From Piscinibacter sp. XHJ-5 (GTDB taxonomy: Bacteria > Pseudomonadota > Gammaproteobacteria > Burkholderiales > Burkholderiaceae_C), in NCBI RefSeq assembly GCF_029855045.1, contig NZ_CP123228.1, forward strand, positions 558,001 to 622,000: 64,000 bases of DNA. The letters run 5' to 3'. The notes beneath the pieces were generated by a model. That model was not told the DNA's origin, ran no database searches, and worked only from the letters and a program-made list of their open reading frames with translations. The translations under genes and the position numbers were made by a program. Numbering within the stretch: position 1 is the stretch's first letter; each line of letters begins with the position of its first letter. Shown piece after piece: positions 49,769 to 59,051 of the stretch.

Positions 49769-51060
49769 AGCGCGTCCTGATGGTCGCGTTCCACTTTCCG
49801 CCGGTCGCCAAGTCCAGCGGCATCCAGCGCACCTTGCGCTTCGCGCAGTTCCTGCCCAGCCTCGGGTGGCAGCCGACCGTGCTGTCGGTACAGCCGCGGG
49901 CCTACGACCGCACCAGCCCCGAGCTGCTGCGCGACATTCCCGAATCCGTGCCCGTGGTGCGCGCCTTCGGCTTCGATGCGGTGCGGACGCTGTCGGTGGG
50001 CGGACGCTATCCGGGCTTCATCGCGCGTCCTGACCGCTGGTGGCCGTGGCGTCTGGGGGGCGTGTGGGAAGGCCACAAGCTGATGCGCGAGCAGCGCTTC
50101 GATGTCCTCTGGTCGACCTTTCCCATCCCCACGGCGCACCAGATCGCCGCCAACCTGCACCGGCGCACCGGCACGCCGTGGGTGGCCGACTTTCGCGATC
50201 CGATGGCCCAGGACGGCTATCCCGAGGACCCGGCCACCTGGCGCGCGTTCAAGGCGATCGAGGAGCGCACCGTGGCGCAGGCGGCCCGGTCGGTGTTCAC
50301 CACGCCGGGCGCGGCGGCGACCTATCGCGACCGCTATCGCGAGGTGCCGCCGGAGCGCTTCGTCATCATCGAGAACGGCTACGACGAGCCGACCTTTGCG
50401 GCCGCCCAGGCGCAGCCGGGCGACAGCGGCCCGCTGCTGCCGGGCCGTCTCACGGTGCTGCACAGCGGCATCGTGTATCCCTCCGAGCGCGATCCCACCC
50501 AGCTGGTGCAGGCGCTGGCCTTGCTGAAGGCGGAGGGCACGGTCAGTGCGTCCACCTTCTGCCTCCGCTTTCGTGCCAGCGAGCACGATGCGCTGATCCG
50601 CGAGCTCGCGGACCGCGCCGGCGTGAGCGACCTGATCGAGCTGCTGCCGCCGGTGCCGTACAGCCAGGCGCTGGGCGAGATGCTGCGCGCGGACGCCCTG
50701 CTGGTCATGCAGGCGTCCAACTGCAACGCGCAGATTCCGGCCAAGCTCTACGAATACCTGCGCGCGCAGCGACCCATCCTCGCGCTCACCGACCCGGTCG
50801 GCGACACCGCCCAGGTCGTGCGCGACGCGGGCATTGCGGACCTGGCGCCGCTCGACTCCGCGCCGGCGATTGCCGAGCTGCTCGGTCGCTTCGTGGGTGC
50901 GGCGCAGCGGCGCGCCGCCTGGGTGGCGTCGGCCGACAGCGTGCAGCGCGCTTCCCGCCAGGCGCGGGCGGCCGAGCTGGCCCGCCTGCTCGATGAAGTG
51001 GCCGGCACGCCGCGGCACCCCCCAGAGCAAGCGGTGCCGGTTACCCGGCCGAAGGGCTAG
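49765..51060 (+). CDS. Glycosyltransferase, GT4-like
   Basis: 431 residues starting at GTG 49765. RVLMVAFHFPPVAKSSGIQRTLRFAQFLPSLGWQPTVLSV is the acceptor-side GT-B signature. PWVADFRDPMAQDGYPEDP, VIIENGYDEPTF, LTVLHSGIVYPSERDPTQL and IPAKLYEYLRAQRPILAL follow. It fits glycosyltransferases of exosortase-type EPS clusters. Its 3' end carries a promoter-like motif shared with 52462. Confidence 0.92.
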   Translation: MKRVLMVAFHFPPVAKSSGIQRTLRFAQFLPSLGWQPTVLSVQPRAYDRTSPELLRDIPESVPVVRAFGFDAVRTLSVGGRYPGFIARPDRWWPWRLGGVWEGHKLMREQRFDVLWSTFPIPTAHQIAANLHRRTGTPWVADFRDPMAQDGYPEDPATWRAFKAIEERTVAQAARSVFTTPGAAATYRDRYREVPPERFVIIENGYDEPTFAAAQAQPGDSGPLLPGRLTVLHSGIVYPSERDPTQLVQALALLKAEGTVSASTFCLRFRASEHDALIRELADRAGVSDLIELLPPVPYSQALGEMLRADALLVMQASNCNAQIPAKLYEYLRAQRPILALTDPVGDTAQVVRDAGIADLAPLDSAPAIAELLGRFVGAAQRRAAWVASADSVQRASRQARAAELARLLDEVAGTPRHPPEQAVPVTRPKG

Positions 51061-51063
51061 CAT
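51020..51063 (+). promoter_or_regulatory. Shared promoter-like element, copy 1
   Basis: CCCCAGAGCAAGCGGTGCC, then 19 nt, then TAGCATCC. The same layout, with one base changed in the left block, occurs at 52462-52505. Both copies precede an EPS gene (108 and 63 nt before the ATG). TAGCAT could be a -10 box; here it spans the stop codon of the GT gene. Confidence 0.4.
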
Positions 51064-51171
51064 CCGCACCGACTCGTGTCGCCTCGGGACGCGGGGCCGT
51101 CGTGCCGCAACGGCGGCCCGGGCGCAGGACACGCCGGGGTACGTCCCACGACGAACGATGCTGGAGCCCAC

Positions 51172-52386
51172 ATGAAGCCCGTCTCGAACGGCGCCCTCGT
51201 CACGAGCATGACGAAGGCCCACTACGTCCCATTGGACGGCCTGCGCGGGCTGGCCATTCTGCTGGTCGTCTTCTATCACCTGTTCCTGCCGCACCGCAGC
51301 TTCCACGGCCAGGACTCGGGCGTGCTGCTGCAGATGGCGCAGATGGGCTGGATGGGCGTGGACCTCTTCTTCGTGCTGTCGGGCTTCCTCATCACCGGCA
51401 TCCTGCTCGAGACGCGCGCCCAGCCGCACTACCTGCGCAACTTCCTCGGCAGGCGCTTCCTGCGCATCTGGCCGCTCTACTACCTCAACCTGCTCGCGCT
51501 CATCGTCATCATTCCGATGATCATGCCGTCGCCGCCCGCGGAGCTGCAGGGCATGCAGGACAAGCAGGGCTGGTTCTGGCTGTACGCGGCCAACTGGCTG
51601 TTCGCCTCCGAGGGCGGCTTCGGCAAGACCTCGGGCGGCTACTTCTGGTCGCTGGCGGTGGAGGAGCAGTTCTACCTGGTGTGGCCGCTGGTCGTCTACG
51701 CGCTGTCCGAGCGCGGCCTGCTGCGCACCAGCCTCGCGCTGCTGGGCCTGTCGCTGATCTCGCGCATCGTGCTGGTCCACATGGGGGTCAGCACCGGAAC
51801 GCTCTACACGATGACGTTCACCCACCTCGACGGCCTCGCCGTCGGCTCGTGCCTCGCCATCTGCGCGCGCTCGCCGCAGCTGTCCGCCCGCCTGGTGCGC
51901 ATGGTGCCCGTGGCCGCCGCGCTGGCGGCCCTCGCCCTGGTCGCGATTCGCCTGGCCGACCGCGACTTCTTCTTCTGGAGCCGTCAGATGGCGACCTACG
52001 GCTACACCTGCATCGCGATCCTCTCAGGCGCGCTATTGGTGCAGGTGCTGCGCAGCGAGCGTTCGAGCTGGCTGAGCCGGCTGTTCACGAATCGCTTCAT
52101 GGCCAGCTGCGGCAAGTACAGCTATGCCCTCTACCTGGTGCATGTGCCGGTCGCCGGGCTGCTGTTCCCGCTGAGCATGCGCGCCCTCAAGCGCTTCGAG
52201 CCGACGCTCGGCTACAACGGCATGTTCATCGTGTTCCTGATGACGGCGTTCGCGCTGTCGTGGGGCCTGTCGGTCGCCAGCTGGTACCTGTTCGAGAAAC
52301 GCATCCTCGCGCTGAAGCGCTATTTCGACTACGACCGTCCCGAAGCGAACGCATCGCTGGCGGCGGCCCCGGCGAAGACCAGCTAG
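51172..52386 (+). CDS. Acyltransferase-3 family membrane protein (OafA/YrhL-like)
   Basis: 404 residues with about 10 membrane segments. The family start is YVPLDGLRGLAILLVVFYHLFLPH, with the Arg and His essential in this family, then MGVDLFFVLSGFLITGILLE, LRIWPLYYLNL and FWSLAVEEQFYLVWPL. It should O-acetylate or otherwise acylate a sugar of the exported polymer. GGAG lies 6 nt before ATG 51172. Confidence 0.94.
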   Translation: MKPVSNGALVTSMTKAHYVPLDGLRGLAILLVVFYHLFLPHRSFHGQDSGVLLQMAQMGWMGVDLFFVLSGFLITGILLETRAQPHYLRNFLGRRFLRIWPLYYLNLLALIVIIPMIMPSPPAELQGMQDKQGWFWLYAANWLFASEGGFGKTSGGYFWSLAVEEQFYLVWPLVVYALSERGLLRTSLALLGLSLISRIVLVHMGVSTGTLYTMTFTHLDGLAVGSCLAICARSPQLSARLVRMVPVAAALAALALVAIRLADRDFFFWSRQMATYGYTCIAILSGALLVQVLRSERSSWLSRLFTNRFMASCGKYSYALYLVHVPVAGLLFPLSMRALKRFEPTLGYNGMFIVFLMTAFALSWGLSVASWYLFEKRILALKRYFDYDRPEANASLAAAPAKTS

Positions 52387-52461
52387 CGACCTCGCGTCGC
52401 GTGACGGATGTCACGTCAGGTGCCGCGCGCCCCATGTCGACGTGCGGCCTGGCGCATCAAT

Positions 52462-52505
52462 CCCCAGAGCAGGCGGTGCCCCGGCACGGCACGAGGCTGT
52501 AGCAT
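52462..52505 (+). promoter_or_regulatory. Shared promoter-like element, copy 2
   Basis: CCCCAGAGCAGGCGGTGCC, 19 nt, TAGCATCC, matching 51020-51063 in sequence and spacing while the 19-nt middle differs. It lies in the intergenic region upstream of the CoA ligase. Confidence 0.4.
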
Positions 52506-52568
52506 CCCCCGTTCACTCTGCACCGCAGCACGGGCCGGCCGCGCCCGCCACTCACCACGGATAGCCGC

Positions 52569-54164
52569 ATGGGGCAAGACGCCACTCTCCTGCATCACCT
52601 GCCTCTGCTTGCCGCACGACGCCATCCCGAAGCGGTCGCGCTGTACCACGACACGACCACCATCAGCTATGGCGAGCTGACCGGGGAGATCGAGCGCTTC
52701 GCATCGGCGCTTGGGGCGCTGGGCATCGGCCGCGGCGAGCGGGTGGCTGTCTTCCTCGACAAGCGTCCGCAGACCGTCGTCGCCTCGTTCGGCACGGCGG
52801 CGCACGGCGCGGTGTTCGTGCCGATCAACCCGTTGCTCAAGCCGGACCAGGTCGCGTACATCCTGCGCGACTGCGGCGTGCGCGCGCTGGTCACCTCCAC
52901 CGAGCGAGTGCCCGCGCTGACATCGGCGCTGGCCGGCTGCCCCGAGCTCGCGCACCTGATCGTCGTCGGCACGACCTTGCCGGCCACCGCGCCGGAAGCG
53001 GTGGCGGTTCATTCCTGGGCTGCCGCTCTCGACGCGCCGCCGCGTCCCGCCCACCGCGTGATCGACACCGACATGCTGGGCATCCTCTACACCTCCGGCA
53101 GCACGGGCAAGCCCAAGGGCGTCGTGCTCTCCCATCGGAACATGGTGGCCGGCGCGAAAAGCGTCGCGTCCTACCTCGACAACCGCAGCGACGACGTCCT
53201 GCTGGCCGCCTTGCCGCTGTCGTTCGACGCGGGCTTCAGCCAGCTCACCACCGCTTTCCATGCCGGCGCTGGCGTCGTCCTGCTGAACTACCTGCTGCCC
53301 AAGGACGTCGTGCAGGCCGTCGCCGCGCACCGCGTGACGGGCATGACCGCGGTGCCGCCGCTGTGGATCCAGCTCACCCAGGTCGCCTGGCCCGATGGGG
53401 CCGGCGAGCACCTGCGCTATTTCGCCAACACCGGCGGCCGCATGCCGCTGGAGACGCTCACCCGCCTGCGCGCCTTGCTGCCGAAGGCCAAGCCTTACCT
53501 GATGTACGGCCTGACGGAAGCCTTCCGTGCCACATACCTGCCGCCCGAGGAAGTGGATCGGCGGCCCGATTCGATCGGCAAGGCCATACCGAACAGCGAG
53601 ATCCTGGTGCTGCGGCCGGACGGAACACCCTGCGACGCCGACGAGCCCGGCGAGCTGGTGCAGCGGGGCGCGCTCGTCGCGCAGGGCTACTGGAACGACC
53701 CGGAGAAGACGGCCGAGCGCTTCCGTCCGCTGCCGGGTCGCGAGTCCGGCCTGGTGCTGCCGGAGATCGCGGTGTTCTCCGGCGACACCGTGCGTCGCGA
53801 TGAAGAAGGCTTCCTGTACTTCATCGGCCGTCGCGACGAGATGATCAAGTCGTCGGGCTACCGCATCAGCCCGAACGAAGTCGAGGAGGTGCTGTATGGC
53901 ACGCAGCTGGTCGCCGAATGCGCGGCCTTCGGTGTGCCGCATGCAACGCTGGGCGAGGCGGTGGTCGTGGTCGTCGTCGCCGGGGATGCGCACACCTTCG
54001 ACCTGAAGCGCCTTCAGGCGCTGTGCCGCGAGCGCATGCCGGCGTACATGGTGCCCGCCACCATCGACGTGCGCGAAGGCCCGCTGCCGCGCAACGCCAA
54101 CGGCAAGATCGACCGCAAGCTGCTGTCGACCGACTTCCGCGCCGCTGCCGAGGTCCCAAGATGA
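52569..54164 (+). CDS. Exosortase-system-associated acyl-CoA ligase (AMP-forming)
   Basis: 531 residues of the adenylate-forming family: YTSGSTGKPKGVVLSHRNM (about 175-193), MYGLTEAFRATYLPPEEVDRRPDSIGKAIPN, FSGDTVRRDEEGFLYFIGRRDEMIKSSGYRISPNEVEE and PRNANGKIDRKLL. This RPDSIGKAIPN version, followed by a PLP decarboxylase with a 4-nt overlap, matches the pair of ligase and decarboxylase that accompanies exosortase A loci. It may activate an amino or acyl group used to decorate the EPS. Confidence 0.92.
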   Translation: MGQDATLLHHLPLLAARRHPEAVALYHDTTTISYGELTGEIERFASALGALGIGRGERVAVFLDKRPQTVVASFGTAAHGAVFVPINPLLKPDQVAYILRDCGVRALVTSTERVPALTSALAGCPELAHLIVVGTTLPATAPEAVAVHSWAAALDAPPRPAHRVIDTDMLGILYTSGSTGKPKGVVLSHRNMVAGAKSVASYLDNRSDDVLLAALPLSFDAGFSQLTTAFHAGAGVVLLNYLLPKDVVQAVAAHRVTGMTAVPPLWIQLTQVAWPDGAGEHLRYFANTGGRMPLETLTRLRALLPKAKPYLMYGLTEAFRATYLPPEEVDRRPDSIGKAIPNSEILVLRPDGTPCDADEPGELVQRGALVAQGYWNDPEKTAERFRPLPGRESGLVLPEIAVFSGDTVRRDEEGFLYFIGRRDEMIKSSGYRISPNEVEEVLYGTQLVAECAAFGVPHATLGEAVVVVVVAGDAHTFDLKRLQALCRERMPAYMVPATIDVREGPLPRNANGKIDRKLLSTDFRAAAEVPR

Positions 54165-55387
54165 CCACTCGCCATCCGTCGTCGGACCGCTTTCCGGTGC
54201 GCAACGGCGAGCTCACCGTCGGCGGCATGCCGCTGTCGCGGCTGGCCGCACGGGTCGGTGCCACGCCGTTCTATGCGTATGACCGCGCGCTGCTGAAGCA
54301 GCGCGTCGAGGAGCTGCGTGCGGTGCTTCCATCCGCGATCAGCCTGCACTACGCGATGAAGGCCAACCCCATGCCGGCCGTGGTGTGCACCATGGCAGGC
54401 CTGGTCGACGGGCTCGACGTCGCCTCGGGCGCCGAGCTGCGCGTGGCGCTCGATGCGGGCATGGACCCGCGAGAGATCAGCTTCGCCGGGCCCGGCAAGT
54501 CGGAAGTCGAGCTGGCCCAGGCGGTGGCCGCGGGCATCCTGATCAACATCGAATCCGTGCGCGAGGTGCGGCTGCTGGCCGACATCGCCTCGCGCCTGGG
54601 ATGCCCGGCGCGTGTGGCGGTGCGCGTCAACCCCGACTACGAGCTGAAGTCCTCCGGCATGAAGATGGGTGGAGGCCCGAAGCAGTTCGGCATCGACGCC
54701 GAGCAGGTCCCCGAGGTGCTGGCCGAGATCGGTGGCGCCGGGCTGGGCTTCGAAGGGTTTCACATCTTCTCGGGGTCGCAGAACCTGCGCGCCGAGGCCA
54801 TCTGCGAGGCGCAGACCAAAGGGCTCGATCTCGCGGTTCGTCTCGCCGCTCACGCGCCGTCGCAGGTGACCACCGTCAATTTGGGCGGCGGCTTCGGCAT
54901 TCCCTACTTCCCGGGTGAGCGACCCCTCGACCTGCCGGCAATCGGTTCGCACCTGCACGGCATCGTCGAGTCGGCGGGTGTGCGCCTGCCCGGGGCCGAA
55001 CTCGTGATCGAGCTGGGACGCTTCCTCGTGGGCGAGGCCGGGGTCTACGTGGCGCGCGTGATCGATCGCAAGGTGTCGCGCGGTGAGGTGTTCCTGGTCA
55101 CCGACGGCGGACTTCATCATCACCTGGCCGCCTCCGGCAACTTCGGACAGGTCATCCGCAAGAACTATCCGGTCCAGGTCGGCACGCGGGGGCACGATGC
55201 GCCGCGCGAAGTCGCCTCGGTCGTCGGGCCCTTGTGCACGCCGCTCGATCTGCTGGCCGACCGCATGGAGTTGGCGGCCGCGCAACCGGGCGACCTGATC
55301 GTGGTCTTCCAGTCCGGCGCCTACGGACGATCGGCGAGCCCGATGCAGTTCCTCAGTCACCCGGCAGCGCTGGAGGTGCTGGTCTGA
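54161..55387 (+). CDS. Exosortase-system-associated pyridoxal-phosphate decarboxylase (alanine-racemase fold)
   Basis: 408 residues of the ornithine/DAP decarboxylase (fold type III) family. The PLP lysine is in SLHYAMKANPMPAV, then VDGLDVASGAELRVALDAGM, FAGPGKSEVEL, RVNPDYELKSSGMKMGGGPKQFGID, NLGGGFGIPYF and LFVFQ-like IVVFQSGAYGRSASPMQFLSHP near the C-terminus. It acts with the preceding ligase. An acyl carrier protein gene, often found beside such pairs, is not seen here. Confidence 0.92.
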   Translation: MTTRHPSSDRFPVRNGELTVGGMPLSRLAARVGATPFYAYDRALLKQRVEELRAVLPSAISLHYAMKANPMPAVVCTMAGLVDGLDVASGAELRVALDAGMDPREISFAGPGKSEVELAQAVAAGILINIESVREVRLLADIASRLGCPARVAVRVNPDYELKSSGMKMGGGPKQFGIDAEQVPEVLAEIGGAGLGFEGFHIFSGSQNLRAEAICEAQTKGLDLAVRLAAHAPSQVTTVNLGGGFGIPYFPGERPLDLPAIGSHLHGIVESAGVRLPGAELVIELGRFLVGEAGVYVARVIDRKVSRGEVFLVTDGGLHHHLAASGNFGQVIRKNYPVQVGTRGHDAPREVASVVGPLCTPLDLLADRMELAAAQPGDLIVVFQSGAYGRSASPMQFLSHPAALEVLV

Positions 55388-55591
55388 GCGCGTAAGTCAC
55401 CGCGAATACGTAAAATTTTCACTTTGCCCGGCATTCCTATGCAACCGCCTGTAAGCATTCCGGACCATTTCCGGATCCGCGTTACAAAAGGCGGGAAGCG
55501 TGGGCGGATGATTGCCGTAAACGCCTTCACGGTGGCCGGTTGTGCTGCCACCGCAAGAAGCAAACGAGCACGTTGGGGCAGGGAAATTCGT
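55388..55591. promoter_or_regulatory. Promoter/leader region of the kelch lipoprotein
   Basis: 204 bp, locally AT-rich around 55410-55425 (ACGTAAAATTTTCAC), a marked contrast with the surroundings. GCGTTAC (about 55488) resembles half of the GTAAC/GTTAC palindrome at 38018, which precedes the paralogous giant lipoprotein. GGGGCAGGGAAATTCGT precedes the ATG at 55592. Confidence 0.35.
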
Positions 55592-56755
55592 ATGAACAGG
55601 AACCATTTGTGGGCGGCCATGCTGGCTGTGGCGTCTCTGGGCGCTTGCGGCGGTGGCAGTTCGTCAGAAGCGACCGGCGATGCAGTCGGCGGTGCGCCCG
55701 CCCCCGCGCCTGCCCCGGCGCCGTCTCCCTCACCCACGCCCGCACCAACGCCGATTCCGGCGCCGTCCCCGGCCCCCACTTCCATCAGCAGCATGCAGGC
55801 CGGGCAGTGGATGGAGCTGCCCAACACCAAGATCCGCTCCGTGCTTCCCAACCCGCTGCCGCAAGGCAATCCGGAAGACGTGGTGACCGCCTGGGGCGGC
55901 GGTGCGGTCGACACCGCCCGCAATCGCCTCGTGGTGTGGGGTGGCGGGCATGCCAACTATTGGGGCAACGAGGTCTACGCGCTGGACCTGCCGACCTTGT
56001 CCATCCAGCGGATCGTCGATCCGAGCCCGCTGACCTCGCAGTCCAACTGCGCCTCCGCGCTGCCCGACGGCACGCCGGTGTCCCGCCACACCTACCATGG
56101 CCTGGCCTACATCGCGCATGCCGACAAGATATTCAGCGTGGGCGGATCCATGACGCCTTGCGGCTATCTGGATCCGGCCACCTGGGCCCTCGATCTGGCG
56201 GGACGCCGCTGGGCGCTCAAGGTCACGTCGTCGCCCGTCGTGAGCCACGGCGCCATGGCCGTGTACGACTCCGTGACCAAGCTGGTCTACGTGAAGGACC
56301 AGTTCTCCTTCCACAGCTACTCGCTGGAGACCAACAAGTACACCAAGCTGAACAGCGCCGAGATGTACGTCGACTATCACGTGACGGCGGCCATCGACAC
56401 CAAGCGCCGCAAGTTCGTGATGATCGGCGACGGCGTGCAGGTCATCGACCTCACGACCAACCAGATGACGAAGATGACGACGACCAACGCGCCGGGCTTC
56501 GTCACCTCGCGCAACTCGCCGGGGATCGCCTACGACCCGGTGGCCGATCGCATCGTCGCGTGGCACGGCGGCGGCAACGTCTACGCCCTCGACATGGACA
56601 CCGGTGCCTGGACGCAAGTCGCCACCAACACGGGCCCGACGGCGTCGGCGTCCGAGTGGGGCACCTACGGCCGCTGGGGCTACGTGCCGCAGTACGGCGT
56701 GTTCGTGCTGATCAATCACATCGACCAGAACGCGTGGGTCTTCAAACTGAAGTAA
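55592..56755 (+). CDS. Kelch/galactose-oxidase-like propeller lipoprotein
   Basis: 387 residues. Signal and lipobox are AVASLGAC (C19). A Pro-Ala/Pro-Ser/Pro-Thr linker (about 35-62) precedes a propeller (about 64-387) parallel to residues 988-1310 of the giant lipoprotein; roughly four in five residues match by eye, with ordinary silent divergence. Landmarks are [57 protein letters not shown] and a C-terminal NAWVFKLK. It probably binds or oxidises a sugar chain; no copper-ligand set is evident. It lies 61 nt upstream of the lyase-like lipoprotein. Confidence 0.87.
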   Translation: MNRNHLWAAMLAVASLGACGGGSSSEATGDAVGGAPAPAPAPAPSPSPTPAPTPIPAPSPAPTSISSMQAGQWMELPNTKIRSVLPNPLPQGNPEDVVTAWGGGAVDTARNRLVVWGGGHANYWGNEVYALDLPTLSIQRIVDPSPLTSQSNCASALPDGTPVSRHTYHGLAYIAHADKIFSVGGSMTPCGYLDPATWALDLAGRRWALKVTSSPVVSHGAMAVYDSVTKLVYVKDQFSFHSYSLETNKYTKLNSAEMYVDYHVTAAIDTKRRKFVMIGDGVQVIDLTTNQMTKMTTTNAPGFVTSRNSPGIAYDPVADRIVAWHGGGNVYALDMDTGAWTQVATNTGPTASASEWGTYGRWGYVPQYGVFVLINHIDQNAWVFKLK

Positions 56756-56816
56756 GGCACGCGCTCCGGCGACGGCGGGGCGAGCCGTGCGACCGGTACC
56801 TCCGAGACTCCACGAC

Positions 56817-59033
56817 ATGACACCGTTTCCCACGCCCACGCCGCAAGGCACCCGCTCCTCGCGCCCTTCGGCCCGCTTCATCGCCCTGGCCGTGGCCGTT
56901 CTGAGTGCCTGCGGCGGAGGCGGCGCATCCGACGCCGCCCCCGACTCCAGCGGTACGCCGCCCGCGCCGACTCCCGCGCCGAGTCCTTCACCAAGCCCTT
57001 CGCCCAGCCCTTCGCCCAGCCCTTCGCCCAGTCCGGCGCCCACGCCTGCACCGGCTCCCGCACCGTCCCAAAACCTGCAGATCGACCTGGTCAGCGCGGC
57101 AGGTGGCACGGCTCTGCCGTACACGGTGGGCCAGGCGCTGAAGCAGGGTCAGGTGCCGAACGGGTCGGTGCTGAGCGCGAGCGCGGGCACGATGCAGTTC
57201 GTGGTGAAGAACCGGTGGCCGGACGGGAGCGCGAAGTTTGCGATTTTGTCGGGGCACACGGACCTGACGGCCAACACGTGGAAGACGATCGGGCTGAGCG
57301 TGGCGAGCGCTCCGGCGGCCACGGCGGCGGTGAGCACGGCGGACCTGAAGGCCACGGGGGTGACGGCGAGCGTGCAGTTTGGCTCGTTCGGCACGGCGGG
57401 CTGGAGCGCGGGCGACTGGGACACGCCGGCGCAGACGGTGGTCAGCGGCCCGGAGATGTCGGCGTTCACGTACCGCAAGGCCATCGGCGGGGATGCGCAC
57501 CTGGTGGCATGGCTGGAGGTGCGCGCGTACAAGGGCGGGCGCGTGGAGGTGATGCCGTGGATCGAGAACGGCTACCTGAAGGTCAGCGCGCCGACGGCCA
57601 AGAGCGGCACGGCCACGTTCACGCTGGGGGGCACGCAGCGCTTCAGCCAGGGGCTGAGCCTGCTGAACCACCAGCGCGCGGTGCTGGCCAGCGGCACGAC
57701 GCTGACACACTGGCACGGTGGGGCCGATCCGCAGGTGACGCCGCGGCATAACACGGCGTACCTGGTGGGCACGCGCATGGTGCCGAACTACCGGGGCAAC
57801 ACGAGTGCGAGCAGCACGCTGTTCTCGCGCCTGGTGACGAGCTACACGCCGCTGGCGCAGTCGAACTTCCAGAGCGACATGGGCGCCACGGGCTACGACC
57901 CGGCGATCGGGCTGCTGCCGGAGTGGGACGTGGCGTACCTGACCAGCGGGGGCGATCCGCGGGCGCTGCGCGCGGTGCTGATCAACGGCTATGCGGCCGG
58001 GCGCTACGGGATTCACTACCGCGACGAGACGACGAACCGGCCGCTGCGCTTCAGCAGCCATCCGAACCTGGTGATGAGCGACGGCTCGGGGGTGGTGGGC
58101 ATCGGCTCGTCGAGCACGGGCGCGTACACGCCCACGCCCTCGGGCACGGCGCCGCCCGTGTACGACTCGCCGCACCATCCGTCGATGGGCTACATGGCGT
58201 ACCTGCTCAGCGGCTGGAACTACTACCTGGAAGAGGCGCAGCTGCTGGCCACGGCCAACTACCTGAAGAACAGCGACAACATCCGCAAGTTCAGCAAGGG
58301 GGTGATCGAGACGGCCACGGGCTCGAACGCCACGCGCGGGGCGGCGTGGGCGCTGCGCTCGCTGGTGCAGGCCGCGGCGATCACGCCCGACGAGGACGCG
58401 CTGCACGCGGAGTTCGTGGGCAGCGTCAACGAGAACATCAACCACTACCACGGCCGCTATGTGGCCACGGCCAACAACCCGCTGGGCATTGTCGAGCCGT
58501 ACCAGCACTACACGAGCAGCGACCCGTGGTCGGCCGCGTCGTGGATGGACGACTTCTTCACGGGCGCGTTCGGCTACCTGAAGGAGCTGCAGGTGTACGA
58601 CAGCGCGCAGCTGAGCAAGCTCGACGCGTTCCTGGCGTGGAAGTACAAGGCGGTGGTGGGGCGCCTGGGCGGCAGCGGCGACAGCGAGTACTCGTACCGC
58701 TATGCGGCGCAGTACACGATGAACGTGGCGCCGAGCAACGCGGCGAACTTCGTCAGCGGCACGGGGCCGTGGTACAGCTCGTGGGGCGCGGTGGCGCGCT
58801 CGATGGGGCTGGGCACCTCGGGCAACACGGGTGAGCCGCTGGAAAGCGGCTACCCGACCTCGCCGGTGGGCTACTGGGGCAACATGATGCCCGCCATCTC
58901 CTATGCGGTCGACCACGGCGCGAGCGGCGCCGCCCAGGCGTGGAGCCGCATCACCTCGGCCTCGAACTGGGCCGAACAGCTCGCCGGCTACAACGACCAG
59001 CCCGTGTGGAGCGTCCAGCCGCGCAGCCGCTGA
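56817..59033 (+). CDS. Lyase-like lipoprotein (RIFT barrel plus helical toroid)
   Basis: 738 residues starting at ATG 56817. The lipobox is VLSAC (C32). A (Ser-Pro)n linker (about 50-85) leads to residues 93-736, which are essentially the same as residues 82-724 of the giant lipoprotein. The N-terminal barrel segment (YTVGQALKQGQVPNGSVL, WPDGSAKFAILSGHTDL) fits the PcRGLX/YetA-like exo-rhamnogalacturonan lyase group, and the C-terminal part has helical toroid-like repeats rich in Trp/Tyr/His (HYHGRYVATANNP, WSAASWMDDFFTGAFGYL). Predicted polysaccharide lyase or binding protein; activity is inferred. Confidence 0.87.
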   Translation: MTPFPTPTPQGTRSSRPSARFIALAVAVLSACGGGGASDAAPDSSGTPPAPTPAPSPSPSPSPSPSPSPSPSPAPTPAPAPAPSQNLQIDLVSAAGGTALPYTVGQALKQGQVPNGSVLSASAGTMQFVVKNRWPDGSAKFAILSGHTDLTANTWKTIGLSVASAPAATAAVSTADLKATGVTASVQFGSFGTAGWSAGDWDTPAQTVVSGPEMSAFTYRKAIGGDAHLVAWLEVRAYKGGRVEVMPWIENGYLKVSAPTAKSGTATFTLGGTQRFSQGLSLLNHQRAVLASGTTLTHWHGGADPQVTPRHNTAYLVGTRMVPNYRGNTSASSTLFSRLVTSYTPLAQSNFQSDMGATGYDPAIGLLPEWDVAYLTSGGDPRALRAVLINGYAAGRYGIHYRDETTNRPLRFSSHPNLVMSDGSGVVGIGSSSTGAYTPTPSGTAPPVYDSPHHPSMGYMAYLLSGWNYYLEEAQLLATANYLKNSDNIRKFSKGVIETATGSNATRGAAWALRSLVQAAAITPDEDALHAEFVGSVNENINHYHGRYVATANNPLGIVEPYQHYTSSDPWSAASWMDDFFTGAFGYLKELQVYDSAQLSKLDAFLAWKYKAVVGRLGGSGDSEYSYRYAAQYTMNVAPSNAANFVSGTGPWYSSWGAVARSMGLGTSGNTGEPLESGYPTSPVGYWGNMMPAISYAVDHGASGAAQAWSRITSASNWAEQLAGYNDQPVWSVQPRSR
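57093..59024 (+). repeat. 1.93-kb near-identical tract, copy 2
   Basis: Partner of 38500-40428. The right boundary falls three codons before the stop, so the module is the whole mature protein of this gene and was joined upstream of a linker in the giant lipoprotein, or copied out of it. Confidence 0.92.
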
Positions 59034-59051
59034 GCGCCCGGCGCCGGCGCC

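Noticed and set aside
56988..58916. Long minus-strand frame opposite the lyase-like lipoprotein
   Set aside because: It repeats the shadow seen opposite the identical tract at 38500-40428. It exists only because the plus-strand module is duplicated.
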